A DNA stretch of 64,000 nt from CAJXYS01 sp913063035 (GCF_050586465.1 NZ_JBOCEG010000003.1:1-64000); one strand, 5' to 3'; positions 19,103 through 28,188 are shown, counted from the stretch's first letter. Notes: generated by a model from the sequence alone, not told the origin. Program-made: numbers and translations.

Positions 19103-20035
19103 CTAGGCCAGCAGCGCCAGCCAGGCGGTCACGGAGAGGATCGAGCCCAGCGTTCCCAGCAGCACGGCGGATGCCGCGACCCGCCGCGCGCGGCCGTAGA
19201 GATCGGCGAAGATGTAGGAATTGACGCCGGGCGCCATGGCCGCCGTCACCACCGCGGCGCGAACCTTGCCGGTCTCGAGCCCGAAGACATGGGCCGACAG
19301 CCCGTAGGCGATGGCCGGGTGCAGCACGAGCGAGAGCGCCATGACCCAGGCGATCTCGCGCAGGTCGCCCTCGGGGCGATAGCGCACGAGGACGCCGCCC
19401 AGCCCGAAAAGCGCCGCCGGCAGCGCGGCGCGGATCATCAGGTCGATCGCCCCGGTCAGGGCCCCGGGAAGGGGCAGCCCCGTGAGATTCACCGCAAAGC
19501 CGAGCGCGATGCCGATCATCAGCGCGTTGCGGAACATCGCGCCGAACACGGCGCGCGCGGTCGCGAGCGCGCCGCCGCCGCGGCTGCGGGCGATCTCCAT
19601 CGCGGTGATGCCGAGCGCGTAGCAGAACGGCGCGTGGACGGCGATGATGGCGTAGTTGGGCTGCAACGCCCCGGCGCCGTAGGCCCGTTCCATGATCGGC
19701 AGGCCGAGCAGCACCGTGTTGGCGAAGAGCGCCGAGAAGCCGATCGCGACTGCGTCTTCCCAGGGGCGGCCGAAGAGCAGCCGCGCGCCGAGCAGTCCCA
19801 GTGCGAAGCATGTGCCGGAGCCGGTGTAGAAGGAGATCAGCAGCGCGGGATCGAAGCTGGCCGACAGGTCGAGCGTCGAGATCGCACGGAACAGCAGGCA
19901 CGGGATTGCGAAGCCCTGGGTGAACCGCATGAGCCCCGCCACCCCGGCGTCGGAAAACAGTCCGCGCCAGACGGCGGCATAACCGAAGCCGATGACGATG
20001 AAGACCGGGAGCGTGACCTCGAGAAGCGCCTGCAC
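19103..20035 (-). CDS. AEC-family transporter (auxin efflux carrier family)
   Basis: A 310-residue membrane protein with about ten predicted helices. It begins MQALLEVTLPVFIVIGFGYA, the usual AEC opening, and has the central hydrophilic region and the C-terminal repeat (AAVVTAAMAPGVNSYIFADLYG) typical of the fold. Bacterial members move carboxylates such as malonate or malate; the substrate here is unknown. It is last in the minus-strand block, with its start one base from the MBL gene stop, so co-transcription is likely. Confidence 0.88.
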   Translation of the reverse strand: MQALLEVTLPVFIVIGFGYAAVWRGLFSDAGVAGLMRFTQGFAIPCLLFRAISTLDLSASFDPALLISFYTGSGTCFALGLLGARLLFGRPWEDAVAIGFSALFANTVLLGLPIMERAYGAGALQPNYAIIAVHAPFCYALGITAMEIARSRGGGALATARAVFGAMFRNALMIGIALGFAVNLTGLPLPGALTGAIDLMIRAALPAALFGLGGVLVRYRPEGDLREIAWVMALSLVLHPAIAYGLSAHVFGLETGKVRAAVVTAAMAPGVNSYIFADLYGRARRVAASAVLLGTLGSILSVTAWLALLA

Positions 20036-20036
20036 C

Positions 20037-20834
20037 TCAGTCCCCGATCTCGATCACCATGCCGTCATGGGCCGGCACGACGTGATCCGGGGTCTCGGCG
20101 GCGACGGTGGCGTAGTCGAGATCGACATGCATGTTGGTCAGAACCGCCCGGCGCGGGCGCGCGCTCTCGATCCATTCCAGCGATAGCGCCAGGTGCGCGT
20201 GGGTGGGGTGCGGCCTGCGCCGCAGCGCGTCCAGCACCCAGACGTCGAGATCCCGGACCGCCTCCCAGGCCTCGGGCGTCATGGCCGAGACGTCGGGCAG
20301 GTAGGCGAGATCGCCGATCCGGAAGCCGAGGGCCTCGATATTGCCGTGTTCGACCTCGAAGGGGGTGAGGGTGATCTCGCCGCCGCGCCCGGCGACCGTC
20401 ACGGGCCCGTCCAGCGTGTGAAGATCCAGGATCGGCGGGTAGGCACTGCCCTCGGGCTGGACGAAGGCGTAGCCGAAACGGCCGAGCAGGGCGTCCTGGG
20501 TCGGACCGTCGGCCCAGACCGGCAGCCGCGCGCCGCGGTTGAAGACGATCATGCGCAGGTCGTCGAGCCCGTGCACGTGATCGGCGTGCTGGTGGGTGTA
20601 GACCACCGCGTCGAGATGCCCGACGCCCGCGCGCAGCAGTTGCTGGCGCAGGTCCGGCGAGCTGTCGATCAGCACCCGGGTCGTGCCCGCGGGACCCGGA
20701 CGCTCGACCAGCATCGAGCAACGCGTGCGCTGGTTCCTGGGATCGTCGGGGTCGCAGTCGCCCCAATGCCCCCCGAGCCGCGGCACGCCGCCCGAAGACC
20801 CGCAGCCGAGGATCGTGCAGCGGATCACGCCCAT
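20037..20834 (-). CDS. MBL-fold metallo-hydrolase, PhnP-like
   Basis: A 265-residue metallo-beta-lactamase-fold phosphodiesterase. The zinc motif is THQHADHVHGLDD (about residue 80). Further ligands are in FEVEHGNIEALGF and in the C-terminal MHVDLDY. The N-terminal ILGCGSSGGVPRLGG is typical of the PhnP/cyclic-phosphate group, and CDPDDPRNQRTRCS resembles the structural zinc site of PhnP. The ATG at 20834 overlaps the TatD stop by one base (TGATG). The substrate is unknown. Confidence 0.88.
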   Translation of the reverse strand: MGVIRCTILGCGSSGGVPRLGGHWGDCDPDDPRNQRTRCSMLVERPGPAGTTRVLIDSSPDLRQQLLRAGVGHLDAVVYTHQHADHVHGLDDLRMIVFNRGARLPVWADGPTQDALLGRFGYAFVQPEGSAYPPILDLHTLDGPVTVAGRGGEITLTPFEVEHGNIEALGFRIGDLAYLPDVSAMTPEAWEAVRDLDVWVLDALRRRPHPTHAHLALSLEWIESARPRRAVLTNMHVDLDYATVAAETPDHVVPAHDGMVIEIGD

Positions 20835-21634
20835 CAGCCCCGCCCCCTGGCGGCCTTGGTGAAGAGCCGCTCGAAATTGGCCTGGGTGCGGGCGGCGAAA
20901 TCGGCGTAGTCGAGGCCGAAGAGCTCTGCGCCCACGGCGGCCGTGTAGGCGGTGTAGGCGGGCTCGTTGCGCTTGCCGCGATAGGGCGGGGGCGCGAGAT
21001 AGGGCGCGTCGGTCTCGACCAGGATGCGGTCGGGCGGCGCGTCGGCGAAGATCGCGCGCAGCGCGTCGGACTTCTTGAAGGCGGCGATACCCGACATCGA
21101 GAGGTAGAAGCCGAGATCCAGCGCGGCCTCGGCCAATGCGCGGCCCGACGAGAAGCAGTGCATCACGCAGCCATAGGCCCCGGCCCGGTGTTCTTCCGCC
21201 AGGATGCGGGCCATGTCGTCGTCGGCGTCGCGGGCGTGGATGATCAGCGGCAGGCGGGTGCGGCGGGCGGCCTCGATATGGATGCGCAGGCTTTCCTGCT
21301 GCACGGGTTTCGACTCGGCGGTGTAGTGGTAGTCGAGCCCGCTCTCGCCGATGCCGACCATCTTGGGGTGCCGGGCGATCCGTTCCAGCTCGGCGACGCT
21401 GGCCATCGGCTCGTCGGCCGCGCTCATCGGGTGGGTGCCGGCCGCGTAGAAGACGCCGTCGAAGCGTTCGGCGATGCCGCGCACCTGCGGCTCGAGCCGA
21501 AGCCTGGTGCAGATCGTCACCATGCGTGTCACCCCCTTGGCGCGGGCGCGGTCCACGACCGCGTCGAGTTCCCCCTCGAAATCGGGGAAATCCAGGTGGC
21601 AATGGCTGTCGGTGATCTCTGGCTGCTCGGTCAT
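20834..21634 (-). CDS. TatD-family metal-dependent deoxyribonuclease
   Basis: A 266-residue TIM-barrel hydrolase. Metal ligands are seen in DSHCHLDFPDF (residue 9 on), GESGLDYHY, the HARD segment, MHCFSSG and ETDAPYLAPPPYRGKRNEP. It is involved in DNA repair or RNA quality control in characterised members. Starting MTEQPEITDS, it lies between holB and the PhnP-like gene with very short spacings, consistent with one operon. Confidence 0.93.
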   Translation of the reverse strand: MTEQPEITDSHCHLDFPDFEGELDAVVDRARAKGVTRMVTICTRLRLEPQVRGIAERFDGVFYAAGTHPMSAADEPMASVAELERIARHPKMVGIGESGLDYHYTAESKPVQQESLRIHIEAARRTRLPLIIHARDADDDMARILAEEHRAGAYGCVMHCFSSGRALAEAALDLGFYLSMSGIAAFKKSDALRAIFADAPPDRILVETDAPYLAPPPYRGKRNEPAYTAYTAAVGAELFGLDYADFAARTQANFERLFTKAARGRG

Positions 21635-21647
21635 GCGCCCCTGCCTG

Positions 21648-22790
21648 TCAGGCGGCGTGCCGCGCCGCCGTTTCGTCGATGCGCAGGAACATATCGAGGA
21701 TCAGCGCCGCAGGGTCAAGGTTGACCGCCTTGCCGCGGCGCGCGCGCCCGAGCGCCGCGTCGGCGAGCCCCGCCCAGCGCAGCGCGGCGGCCCGGTCAGG
21801 GGCCAGGCGGGCCAGGACGCCGGCCTCGCCGGGGGCCGCCTCGGCCGCCGGCGGCCCGCTCGCGCCGGTGCGGGCCAGCCTGTGCAGCAGGAGACCGGCC
21901 AGCCGCAGCATCAGGTCGAAGCGGGTTTCCGCCTCGCGGCCGGCGCAGCTTTCGGCGAGGGCGAGGGCGGCGGCGCGATCCATGCCGGGCGACCGGGCGA
22001 AGAGCGCGACGAGTTTCGCGTAGGTCTCCAGACCGTCGAGATTGGTCAGCCGGATCGCCTCGCCGACGGACCCGCCCGAGAGTTCGGCCAGCGCGGCCGG
22101 GTCGGCGCCGGTCTCGGCCCCGGCCGCGTCCAGCGCGGCGGCCATGTCGCCGGGGCCGAGCGTGCCCAGCCGCAATTCGCGGCAGCGCGAGCGGATCGTC
22201 GGCAGAAGCCGCGAGGGCTGGTGGCTGACCAGGAGCAGCACCGCGTTCTCCGGCGGTTCCTCCAGCAGTTTCAGAAGCGCGTTGGCGGCGTTCACGTTCA
22301 TCTCGTCGGCCGCGTCGACGATCACCACCCGTCGACCGCCATCGGCCGAGGAGAGGGCGAAGAAGCTCTTGAGCCGGCGCACCTCGTCCACGGTGATCAC
22401 GGTCTTAAGCCGCGGTGGCTTGGCCTTGTCGTCCCAGCCGCGGCGGAGCAGGAACAACTGCGGCTCGGCCAGTTGCGCGACACGCCGCGCGACGGGGTGA
22501 TCGCCGGGCGTGTCGAGGCTGTCCGGGGCAGGGGGCGCCGCGCCGAAGAGCCCCGCCGCGCCGCCCGGCAGCGGCTGGGTCAGCAGGAAGCGCGCGATCC
22601 GCCAGGCGAGCGTCGCCTTGCCGACGCCGCGCGGGCCGGTCAGCAGCCAGGCATGGTGCAGCCGCCCGCCGGCAAACGCGTCGAGAAAGCCGCGTTCGGC
22701 GGCGGCCTGGCCATGGAGCACGCGCGTCTCGCGCGGGTGCGGCGCGCCTTCCACCGCATCGGGTTCGGGGCGGGGGGCGTCCGCGCTCAT
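21648..22790 (-). CDS. holB: DNA polymerase III subunit delta'
   Basis: A 380-residue clamp-loader subunit. The AAA+ domain has a P-loop GPRGVGKATLAW (about residue 52), the VDEVRRLKSF segment, a VIVDAADEMNVNAANALLKLLEEPPE Walker-B/sensor region and the SRC-type LPTIRSRC motif. The ATG overlaps the tmk stop by four bases. The frame and gene order (dacA, tmk, holB, tatD) are normal for the family. The usual metG gene between holB and tatD is absent here. Confidence 0.92.
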   Translation of the reverse strand: MSADAPRPEPDAVEGAPHPRETRVLHGQAAAERGFLDAFAGGRLHHAWLLTGPRGVGKATLAWRIARFLLTQPLPGGAAGLFGAAPPAPDSLDTPGDHPVARRVAQLAEPQLFLLRRGWDDKAKPPRLKTVITVDEVRRLKSFFALSSADGGRRVVIVDAADEMNVNAANALLKLLEEPPENAVLLLVSHQPSRLLPTIRSRCRELRLGTLGPGDMAAALDAAGAETGADPAALAELSGGSVGEAIRLTNLDGLETYAKLVALFARSPGMDRAAALALAESCAGREAETRFDLMLRLAGLLLHRLARTGASGPPAAEAAPGEAGVLARLAPDRAAALRWAGLADAALGRARRGKAVNLDPAALILDMFLRIDETAARHAA

Positions 22791-23413
22791 GCCAGCACCT
22801 CCAGCACGGTGCGCGCGATGTCGTCGGCGATGGCCTCCGCATCGCGGCCGGCGTCGATCACGCGGCAGCGTTCCGGGAATTCCGCGGCCAGGTCGAGGAA
22901 CCCGGCGCGGAGCCGTTCCTGGAAGTCGAGCCCGAACTCCTCGAAGCGTTCCTCGCCATTGCCGCGCCCCAGCCCGCGGGTCAGCGCCGCGCGCGGATCC
23001 ATGTCGAGGATGAAGGTCAGGTCGGGTTCGCGGCCGATCATCTCGGCATGAAGCACGTCGACCGTGCGACGCAGATCGCCGCGCGTCGCGCCCTGGTAGA
23101 CGCGGGTGGAGTCGGCGAAGCGGTCGCTGATCACCGTGCGCCCGGTTGCCAGGGCCGGGCGGATCGTCTTTTCCAGGTGGTCGCGCCGGGCCGCGGTGAA
23201 GAGCAGGATCTCGGTCTCGGCCGACCAGCGCTCCGGATCGCCCTCGACCAGGAGCCGCCGGATTTCCTCGGCGCCGGGCGAGCCGCCGGGCTCGCGCGTC
23301 ATGACATGGGGGATGCCCGCGGACTCCAGCCGGGTGGAGAGCCGCCGGATCTGGGTGGATTTCCCGGATCCGTCGATCCCCTCGAAGGTGATGAACCGGG
23401 CGGCGCCGTCCAT
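22787..23413 (-). CDS. tmk: thymidylate kinase (dTMP kinase)
   Basis: A 208-residue kinase that phosphorylates dTMP to dTDP. The P-loop is FEGIDGSGKSTQ (about residue 9), the DR motif is VISDRFADSTRVYQG, and the lid follows. The start is either the ATG at 23413 or the GTG three bases upstream; the ATG overlaps the dacA stop as TGATG. Translational coupling with the carboxypeptidase upstream and holB downstream is evident. Confidence 0.94.
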   Translation of the reverse strand: MDGAARFITFEGIDGSGKSTQIRRLSTRLESAGIPHVMTREPGGSPGAEEIRRLLVEGDPERWSAETEILLFTAARRDHLEKTIRPALATGRTVISDRFADSTRVYQGATRGDLRRTVDVLHAEMIGREPDLTFILDMDPRAALTRGLGRGNGEERFEEFGLDFQERLRAGFLDLAAEFPERCRVIDAGRDAEAIADDIARTVLEVLA

Positions 23414-24579
23414 CACCCGTCCGCCTGCAGCGCCTCGCCGATCATGCGGTCGAAGAGCACCTGTGCGGCGGTCCGGAGCCGGGTGGTGAACCCGCCGCGC
23501 CCGATGGACTCGGCGGCGACCAGCGGCACCTCGTAGGGCGCCAGGTCGGGCACTTCGATGATCATGCGGCCGATTTCCTGGCCCTGCTCGATCGGCGCCT
23601 CGATCGGCCCGGAATAGGCGACGCGGGCCTCCAGCGTGTCCTGCACCAGCGCCGGGACGATCACGGTCACGTCCTCGCGCGGGACCAGCGTCACCGATCG
23701 CTTTTCACCCAGCCAGACGGGGGCGCGGGTGATCTCCTCTCCGGCGTCGGCGAGGGTTTTCTCGATGAATTGGCGAAAGGCCCAGTTGATTATGCGTTCG
23801 CCCTCCTGTGCGCGGGCGGCCGCGCTGGGCAGGCCGGTGATGACGAAGACGACCCGGCGGTCGCCCTGGCGGGCCGAGGCCGCGAGACCGTAGCCGGCCT
23901 CCTCGGTGTGGCCGGTCTTCAGCCCGTCGGCGCCGATCCCGATGCCGAGCAGCGGGTTGCGGTTGTTCTTGTTGGCCGGTGCGCGCCCGTCGAAGAGGAA
24001 CTCCTCCTGCGCGAAATAGCCGTAATATTCCGGGAACTCCGAGATCAGGTGCCCCGAGAGAATGGCGAGATCCTCGACGCTCATGCGATGGTTGGGATGT
24101 GGCCAGCCAGACGCGTTGGCGAAGGTCGAGTTCTCCATGCCGAGCGCCACGGCGCGATCGTTCATCAGCCGCGCGAAGGCGTCCTCGGTGCCGGCGAGCC
24201 CCTCGGCCACCACCACGCAGGCGTCGTTGCCGGAATTGACCACGATGCCGGGGATCAGATCCTTGACCGACACCCGCTCGCCCTCGGAGAGGAACATGGT
24301 CGAGCCGCCCATCGCCGCGGCCCGGGCCGAGACGCGGAACTCGGTCTCCAGCGTGACGCGCCCGTCGGCCAGCGCCTCGAAGAGCATGTTGAGCGTCATG
24401 AGCTTGGACATCGACGCCGGCGGCAGGGGCACGGTCGCGCGCTTTTCCAGCAGCACGGTGCCGGTGCCGTGATCGACCACATAGGCCGCGCGCGCCTGGG
24501 TGTCGAAGGCGGCCGCCGGACCCGAGAGGACCAGCGCGGCCAGGAGGAAGAAAAGCGTCGTCGGTCGCAACTGTCTCAT
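23413..24579 (-). CDS. dacA: D-alanyl-D-alanine carboxypeptidase (PBP5/6 type)
   Basis: A 388-residue periplasmic, membrane-anchored penicillin-binding protein that trims stem pentapeptides. The signal peptide is MRQLRPTTLFFLLAALVLSGPAAA. Active-site motifs are SMSK (about residue 57), SGN (in VVNSGNDA) and KTG (in GLKTGHTEE). The C-terminal part is the PBP5 beta-rich domain ending with an amphipathic anchor-like helix (RTAAQVLFDRMIGEAL). The ATG at 24579 is chosen; the much longer open frame upstream lies over the SPOR gene. Confidence 0.94.
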   Translation of the reverse strand: MRQLRPTTLFFLLAALVLSGPAAAFDTQARAAYVVDHGTGTVLLEKRATVPLPPASMSKLMTLNMLFEALADGRVTLETEFRVSARAAAMGGSTMFLSEGERVSVKDLIPGIVVNSGNDACVVVAEGLAGTEDAFARLMNDRAVALGMENSTFANASGWPHPNHRMSVEDLAILSGHLISEFPEYYGYFAQEEFLFDGRAPANKNNRNPLLGIGIGADGLKTGHTEEAGYGLAASARQGDRRVVFVITGLPSAAARAQEGERIINWAFRQFIEKTLADAGEEITRAPVWLGEKRSVTLVPREDVTVIVPALVQDTLEARVAYSGPIEAPIEQGQEIGRMIIEVPDLAPYEVPLVAAESIGRGGFTTRLRTAAQVLFDRMIGEALQADG

Positions 24580-24599
24580 AGGTTTCAGATATCCATTCG

Positions 24600-25424
24600 T
24601 CAGTTCGTCACGAAATAGGCATCGGCAAAGCCCTGGCCCCGCACGGTCTCGAGCAGCGCGGCACGTTCCTCGGCGTCGGCGGCAGGGCCGACGATCACCC
24701 GCCAGTAGGTCTTGCCGCTGGTTTCCTGCACCCGCACCGTGGGCAGGATTCCGTCGCGGCGCAACCCCTCGGCGGTGCGCCGGGCGTTGGCCTCGACGCT
24801 GAAGAAGCCGATCTGGACATAGGGCTTGGCCAGCGTGCTCGGCTGTGCGGGGGGCGGGGTGCGCGGATCTTCGGGCGGACGCGCCGCCGCCGCGTCGGGT
24901 GCGCCGGCGTCCGGGCGCGGCTCCGGGGCCGCGGACGCGGCGTTCACGGCCTCCAGCGCCGCCATGGCGGCCTCGCCCACCTCTTCGCGGCGCAGCGCCG
25001 TCACCTCGAGCGGCGCCGGCATGCCGGGGGCGAGCCCCAGCGCGGCGGCCGCGTCCGAGGAGACCTCGAAGCGCGCGGCGCCGGCGGCATCGTCGCGCGG
25101 GAAAAGGGCGCCGATCACGAAACTGCCGGTGCCGGCATAGCGGATGATGACCCGCTCGGGCTCGTCGACGGCCGGGTGGGCGACCCAGACGCCGCCCTTG
25201 GAGGGCGTGCCGTCCCAACTGCCGTCGGCGGTCATCTGGAAGACCTCCGGCGCCTCGACGTCGCGCGCGACGAGCCGGGTCTTGGTCTGCAGCGCAAGCG
25301 CTTCGGTCGAGCGATCCTGCCCGCCGCCGCCGCCGCCGATCGGCAGCCGCAGTTCGTCGCAGCCCGCGACGAGCCCGACGGCCCCGCAGAGAAAAAGGGC
25401 GGTCCGCATCCGTGGTCTTGCCAT
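24600..25424 (-). CDS. SPOR-domain lipoprotein, RlpA-like
   Basis: A 274-residue protein starting MARPRMRTALFLCGAVGLVAGC, a lipoprotein signal peptide with lipobox VAGC (cysteine 22). A glycine run follows. The central domain (about residues 60-140, with GGVWVAHPAVDEPERVIIRY) resembles the double-psi barrel region of RlpA. Then comes an Ala/Pro linker and a C-terminal SPOR domain (PYVQIGFFSVEANARRTAEG) that binds denuded septal peptidoglycan. It is 20 bases upstream of dacA and probably in the same operon, which suits a cell-wall role. Confidence 0.87.
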   Translation of the reverse strand: MARPRMRTALFLCGAVGLVAGCDELRLPIGGGGGGQDRSTEALALQTKTRLVARDVEAPEVFQMTADGSWDGTPSKGGVWVAHPAVDEPERVIIRYAGTGSFVIGALFPRDDAAGAARFEVSSDAAAALGLAPGMPAPLEVTALRREEVGEAAMAALEAVNAASAAPEPRPDAGAPDAAAARPPEDPRTPPPAQPSTLAKPYVQIGFFSVEANARRTAEGLRRDGILPTVRVQETSGKTYWRVIVGPAADAEERAALLETVRGQGFADAYFVTN

Positions 25425-25641
25425 GCCGTGTCCCCTGTTCCGAGCCGTTCGGCCCGGCCTGCTCGCATCCTGCCGGTTCGCCGCCGGCCTTGGCGAATAT
25501 CCTAGCGGCACTCGACCCGCGTGGAAAGTGGCCGCCGCCCGCCGCGGCGCCCCGCCGGCCGGTTCCCGCCACGGCCCGTGACCCCGGGGCGCGAAGCCCG
25601 CTTCCAGAATCGTGCCGGGGGCGCTATTCGGTTGCGGCCGC

Positions 25642-25731
25642 GGAGGAGTGGCAGAGTGGTCGAATGCACCGGTCTTGAAAACCGGCGTGGGTGAAAGCCC
25701 ACCGTGGGTTCGAATCCCACCTCCTCCGCCA
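25642..25731 (+). tRNA. tRNA-Ser (anticodon UGA), island integration site
   Basis: GGAGGAG and CTCCTCC pair as the acceptor stem. The anticodon stem CCGGT/ACCGG encloses CTTGAAA with TGA at 25676-25678. There is a long variable arm (CGTGGGTGAAAGCCCACCG) and encoded CCA at 25729-25731. Its last 15 bases recur at 35973, so the gene was left intact by integration of the mobile island. Confidence 0.96.
25717..25731 (+). repeat. attL: 15-bp direct repeat at tRNA-Ser 3' end
   Basis: CCACCTCCTCCGCCA covers the T-stem end, acceptor strand and CCA of tRNA-Ser and is repeated exactly at 35973-35987. The flanking bases on each side differ between the two copies, so the repeat is exactly 15 bp. Confidence 0.85.
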
Positions 25732-25832
25732 AATTTCTTAATAAGTATTTGTTTTTTATAGTTTTAATTGATGCGTGCAAATTTTACCTACCTTCCCGCA
25801 CGCTTACCGCAAAACCGATCCCCGGCTGAAGC

Positions 25833-26075
25833 TCAATCGCGCTCCCGCGCGCCGTCCAGCGCATACTCAGACGCTCCGACATAGACCACCTGCGCTTTCC
25901 CGTAGCCCTTGCCCCGGCAGCCTTGGCATCGAGCGGAGCGGGCCACCTGAGCAACGGTGGTTTCTGGGTCTAGGCCTGACAGCAGGGCAGCCACGGGCAG
26001 CAGGCGGTGGTGACCACAGAGACCGCATTCCAGAGACAGGTGCAGCTTCGGGATGGCGGCAAGTGTCGTGGTCAT
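25833..26075 (-). CDS. small CxxC-CxxC protein, unknown function
   Basis: An 80-residue protein with two cysteine pairs (CGLCG near residue 17 and CQGCRGKG near residue 50) that could bind zinc. The arrangement (leucine-rich, CGxCGH, then CxxCxxRG) is one I recognise from small hypothetical proteins in Rhodobacteraceae and rhizobial mobile elements. The start at 26075 gives MTTTLAAIPK. It sits just inside the tRNA-Ser end of the island, alone on the minus strand. Function unknown; a zinc-ribbon DNA-binding role is a guess. Confidence 0.55.
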   Translation of the reverse strand: MTTTLAAIPKLHLSLECGLCGHHRLLPVAALLSGLDPETTVAQVARSARCQGCRGKGYGKAQVVYVGASEYALDGARERD

Positions 26076-26157
26076 TCGCTAACAATGGCACCGCTGACGA
26101 AAAGGGGCCAGCCTTAGCTCACTAGACTGACCCCTCTGTCCAAGAGACGGGAGTAAG

Positions 26158-26295
26158 ATGAACGCCCTTACTCTACCACGTTGTCCGATTCCCGCGAAGC
26201 CAGGCAAGCGGCCAAGTCTCGCTAACGGATGGGTTGACGCGCGGCGTCTTGGATTTCACGCTCTCAACATGAGAGGTTTTCAGTCAGGGATTTGA
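26158..26295 (+). CDS. possible 45-residue small ORF before the lipoprotein gene
   Basis: ATG at 26158 is preceded by a clear Shine-Dalgarno (GGGAG at about 26150). The frame runs 45 codons (MNALTLPRCPIPAKPGKRPS at the start) and stops one base before the lipoprotein start at 26297. This tight spacing could allow translational coupling. No family is recognised and the product is basic and proline-rich, so it may be a leader peptide or not expressed. Confidence 0.3.
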   Translation: MNALTLPRCPIPAKPGKRPSLANGWVDARRLGFHALNMRGFQSGI

Positions 26296-26296
26296 T

Positions 26297-26713
26297 ATGA
26301 AGAGATTTCCGGTCATTGCTTCATTAGGAGTCGCTTCCATGTTGGCGGCTTGCGCAACAACGGACATCCAGCCGTTAACAGCAAGCTCATTTGAGATTGC
26401 CACGACAGCAGCCCCCGCATGCGGGAGAACCGGAGCGCGAGAGGTCGCAAATCAGGCCGCAGCTATAGAAGTCATCCGAAGAGGTGGTGACGAGTTCGTC
26501 TTCGTCTCAAGCCAAACCGGGAGTCGGGTCACGGGTGCGACCTATAACTACTACACTGGCTTCCAGACTTATAACAGCAACGAGCAATCGCTTGTTGTCC
26601 AGATGCTTGAGCCAGGACAGCGCGGGTACAATAACGCACTTTCCGCCAGGGCCATTTTGGGGCCAGATTGGCAAAGCATTGTTCAAGAGGGCATACCCAA
26701 CACATGTGCCTGA
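26297..26713 (+). CDS. predicted lipoprotein, unknown function
   Basis: A 138-residue protein with a lipoprotein signal peptide (MKRFPVIASLGVASMLAAC, lipobox LAAC, cysteine 19). The mature part carries two further cysteines (APACGRTGAREVANQAAAIE and the terminal NTCA), which might pair, and a Tyr/Asn-rich segment YNYYTGFQTYNSNEQ. The gene is island cargo and the final A/T-rich context differs from host genes. It does not resemble a known immunity or surface-exclusion protein. Start ATG at 26297. Confidence 0.6.
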   Translation: MKRFPVIASLGVASMLAACATTDIQPLTASSFEIATTAAPACGRTGAREVANQAAAIEVIRRGGDEFVFVSSQTGSRVTGATYNYYTGFQTYNSNEQSLVVQMLEPGQRGYNNALSARAILGPDWQSIVQEGIPNTCA

Positions 26714-26856
26714 CACTTTAATCGGCTAGCACCGCTCTTGCGCTTGGGCAATTAATAATGGAGCCTGCCCGTTATCTTTGGCCTGAAAGGAAATTAATTC
26801 TCCGAAAAGCAATTGACCTATAGTATTTAGCCAAATCCGATGCCTTGGAGGTTTTT

Positions 26857-27144
26857 ATGAACGGGCTCGACTATATAGAGAAATATATATTGAGTTCAAT
26901 TGACGAGGAACCACGGGCGTGTGGACTGGAAGATGACGGGTTACTTCACGTTATCGATGGAGCAAGTAATTCATTGCTTGTTCAAATGTACGAGCATATG
27001 CGTGAGATTGAGGATAACTGGTTCGTGCAGTGGGAAGAGTCCGGCTTCGATGATGATATGATGAAGCAGCATTTCGAGCGGGCTGGTGACATCGCGCGAA
27101 AGCTGAAGACACATTGTCACCGACGCGGCATCCTAGTGCCATAA
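26857..27144 (+). CDS. hypothetical protein, acidic, AT-rich gene
   Basis: A 95-residue protein (MNGLDYIEKYILSSIDEEPR at the start) with a GGAG Shine-Dalgarno six bases upstream, which decides the ATG at 26857 over the upstream TTG. It is acidic and helical with no signal peptide or recognised domain. The base composition is well below the host GC, marking foreign origin. Could be a small regulator or immunity-type protein; nothing in the sequence decides this. Confidence 0.5.
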   Translation: MNGLDYIEKYILSSIDEEPRACGLEDDGLLHVIDGASNSLLVQMYEHMREIEDNWFVQWEESGFDDDMMKQHFERAGDIARKLKTHCHRRGILVP

Positions 27145-27565
27145 TATTCATCTGTATCTATAGCTATTAGGGGCAGGACTAAGTCACCAGCGTGTGACTT
27201 CAGTCTTGGTGTTGCTGGTAAACGATGGCCCCGCGCTCGACACCATTCTTCCTCAAAAAAATCTGGTAAGCTGTCAGGCTGCAGGTCGTATAGACCGAGT
27301 CTCATCAAAAGCATCGGAGCCGTTCATTTGGATCCTCAATAACAAAGGCACAGGTGCAGAGCTGTTGATGTACGTGGTCCTGAAGCTGCGGGTAATCTTG
27401 AACTGCCAATGAACTGGTGGGTATGGACATTACTCCTGCCACTGCAGCTGCAATTTTTAGGCTGTGTCGGTTCCGCATAGCTAATCAATCCAGCATATGA
27501 AAAGGCCTCACTCAATGCGAGTATTTGATGTTTTTTTATCCGGAAGGCTACAATGCTGGCATTCC
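27145..27565. other. gene-poor AT-rich stretch in the island
   Basis: About 420 bases with only short open frames of 65-80 codons on both strands, none with a good ribosome site plus recognisable protein. They may be remnants of decayed genes. I see no RNA gene or repeat here. Confidence 0.4.
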
Positions 27566-27961
27566 TTATTTCCACCAAAGCATTAGCAAAATAACAATGT
27601 TAAGAAAAATACTAATCATCAACATAAAAACCGCGCGAGATGCGAGGCGTCGTGCCCAAAATGCTTCCCGAAATGCAGACCTTGCCATTGCGAACGCAGA
27701 TGCTGTGTCTTGCCGCCCATGCGCAATCAGCCGGTTTCGTGTTTCTTCATAAAAGTGATATTCCGGCCCCTCATAGGGACCAAAAAAGCCAATTTCCTCG
27801 CGAAGTACATTTTGACCCAGCGCCACGTTGGAATTGTCTTCCGCAAGCCAACCTGCTCCGCCCACCTCATTGTCCATTGCCGAGAACAGGGCGGATGACC
27901 GCTGATAGGCTTGCTCGGCGCGCTGCTCAGAAGTCTCTTCGCTGTCATTCTCAGTCTGCAT
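27566..27961 (-). CDS. predicted tail-anchored membrane protein
   Basis: A 131-residue protein with an acidic, Gln/Glu-rich N-terminus (MQTENDSEETSEQRAEQAYQ) and a single C-terminal membrane helix (AVFMLMISIFLNIVILLMLWW). The soluble part contains FFGPYEGPEYHFYEETRNRL. By topology it would be anchored in the inner membrane by its tail, with most of it in the cytoplasm. Unknown family. It lies alone on the minus strand among AT-rich island cargo. Confidence 0.55.
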   Translation of the reverse strand: MQTENDSEETSEQRAEQAYQRSSALFSAMDNEVGGAGWLAEDNSNVALGQNVLREEIGFFGPYEGPEYHFYEETRNRLIAHGRQDTASAFAMARSAFREAFWARRLASRAVFMLMISIFLNIVILLMLWWK

Positions 27962-28188
27962 TGCCCCTCGCGTTTCACTGGCGAGATTGACTGCCCTCGA
28001 TTCGAGGTTTTTGGAGTTTCAAGCGGATAGCCGACTGTGATGCGGTAGCCTTTGCATCATAATTCACACAGTAAGTATTTCCTTCAATGCGACCATCGTG
28101 ATGCGCCGTCAGTCATTGAGGCAACCATCGGTCATTCGCACCTCAGCCGGGCTAATGCACCCAGTAAGTAACGCAGCCTAACCGCACT

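Noticed and set aside
27194..27578. Short open frames of 65-80 codons in the island (27117-27578)
   Set aside because: Overlapping on both strands, no Shine-Dalgarno with recognisable protein, and no conserved motifs.
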